From the NCBI GenBank assembly GCA_035763805.1, contig DASUAL010000109.1:5149-69148 (forward strand): DNA of 64,000 nt, read 5' to 3'. Below the pieces are notes generated by a model, which saw nothing but the letters and a program-made list of their open reading frames with translations, had not been told where the DNA came from and searched no databases. Numbering within the stretch: position 1 is the stretch's first letter; the number at the start of each line of letters is the position of its first letter. This stretch comes from DASUAL01 sp035763805. Its GTDB lineage: Bacteria; Gemmatimonadota; Gemmatimonadetes; Gemmatimonadales; GWC2-71-9. Below are positions 63,527-64,000 of this stretch, piece after piece. Position numbers and translations under genes: made by a program.

Positions 63527-64000
<474 letters not shown>

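Overview
The window is GC-rich, densely packed bacterial chromosome from an organism with a Gram-negative (diderm) envelope. It carries Kdo, lipid A, LPS-export, BamA and Lol genes, alongside McsA/McsB/ClpC and a BshC homologue that are better known from Gram-positives. Compact high-GC operons, many start codons overlapping the previous stop by 1-4 nt, and this gene mix suggest a Gemmatimonadota-like bacterium. That assignment is inference from gene content; no 16S gene lies in the window.

Layout. Positions 1-14854 are all on the plus strand: the end of pyrG; Kdo synthesis (kdsA, kdsC, kdsD); LPS transport (lptC, lptA-like, an extended lptB); rpoN; a surface-polysaccharide or glycolipid cassette (two GT2 enzymes, a methyltransferase, a GT1, a flippase-like protein, a YfhO-like protein); and dapF. 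A 73-bp AT-rich gap then holds a 28-bp sequence with the 11-6-11 layout of a XerCD dif site (14884-14911). From there to 60818 every protein gene is on the minus strand. Convergent transcription at a dif-like site, together with KOPS-like octamers pointing to it from both sides, indicates that this is the replication terminus.

Right of dif, reading in the direction of transcription (high to low coordinates): terC, era, a Trm112-like protein, a PorV-like outer-membrane protein and a secreted protein. From a recognisable promoter near 57.19 kb follow a GGDEF-like protein, a zinc-ribbon protein, prfB (with the programmed +1 frameshift), lysS, lolC/E, lolD, mcsA, mcsB, clpC, bamA, ompH, lpxD, lpxC-fabZ, lpxA, an oxidoreductase, lpxB, a DUF374 acyltransferase, lpxK, gdhA, rlmH, an AMMECR1 protein, bshC, a small membrane protein, murJ, uvrC, thrC and larC. 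Then come a duplicated pair of TPR proteins with tRNA-Gly between them, a DUF512 radical-SAM protein, der, plsY, gpsA, a MerR regulator, a GT2, surE, pcm, acyP, apt, tRNA-Arg and a membrane TPR protein next to dif.

The right end has one plus-strand gene, a trehalose-6-phosphate-synthase-type enzyme fused to a transmembrane sensor/HAMP module, and then the 5S and partial 23S rRNA genes on the minus strand.

Besides the dif locus, the most interesting signals are several short tandem-repeat arrays (7-, 8- and 10-bp units), two of which lie inside coding sequence; a pair of mutually exclusive inverted repeats before kdsC; an unrecognised ~150-residue N-terminal domain on LptB; a tRNA 3' end three nucleotides from a start codon; and the sensor-GT20 fusion. 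No CRISPR array, prophage, insertion sequence or defence island was seen, and no gap longer than 300 bp lacks a gene.
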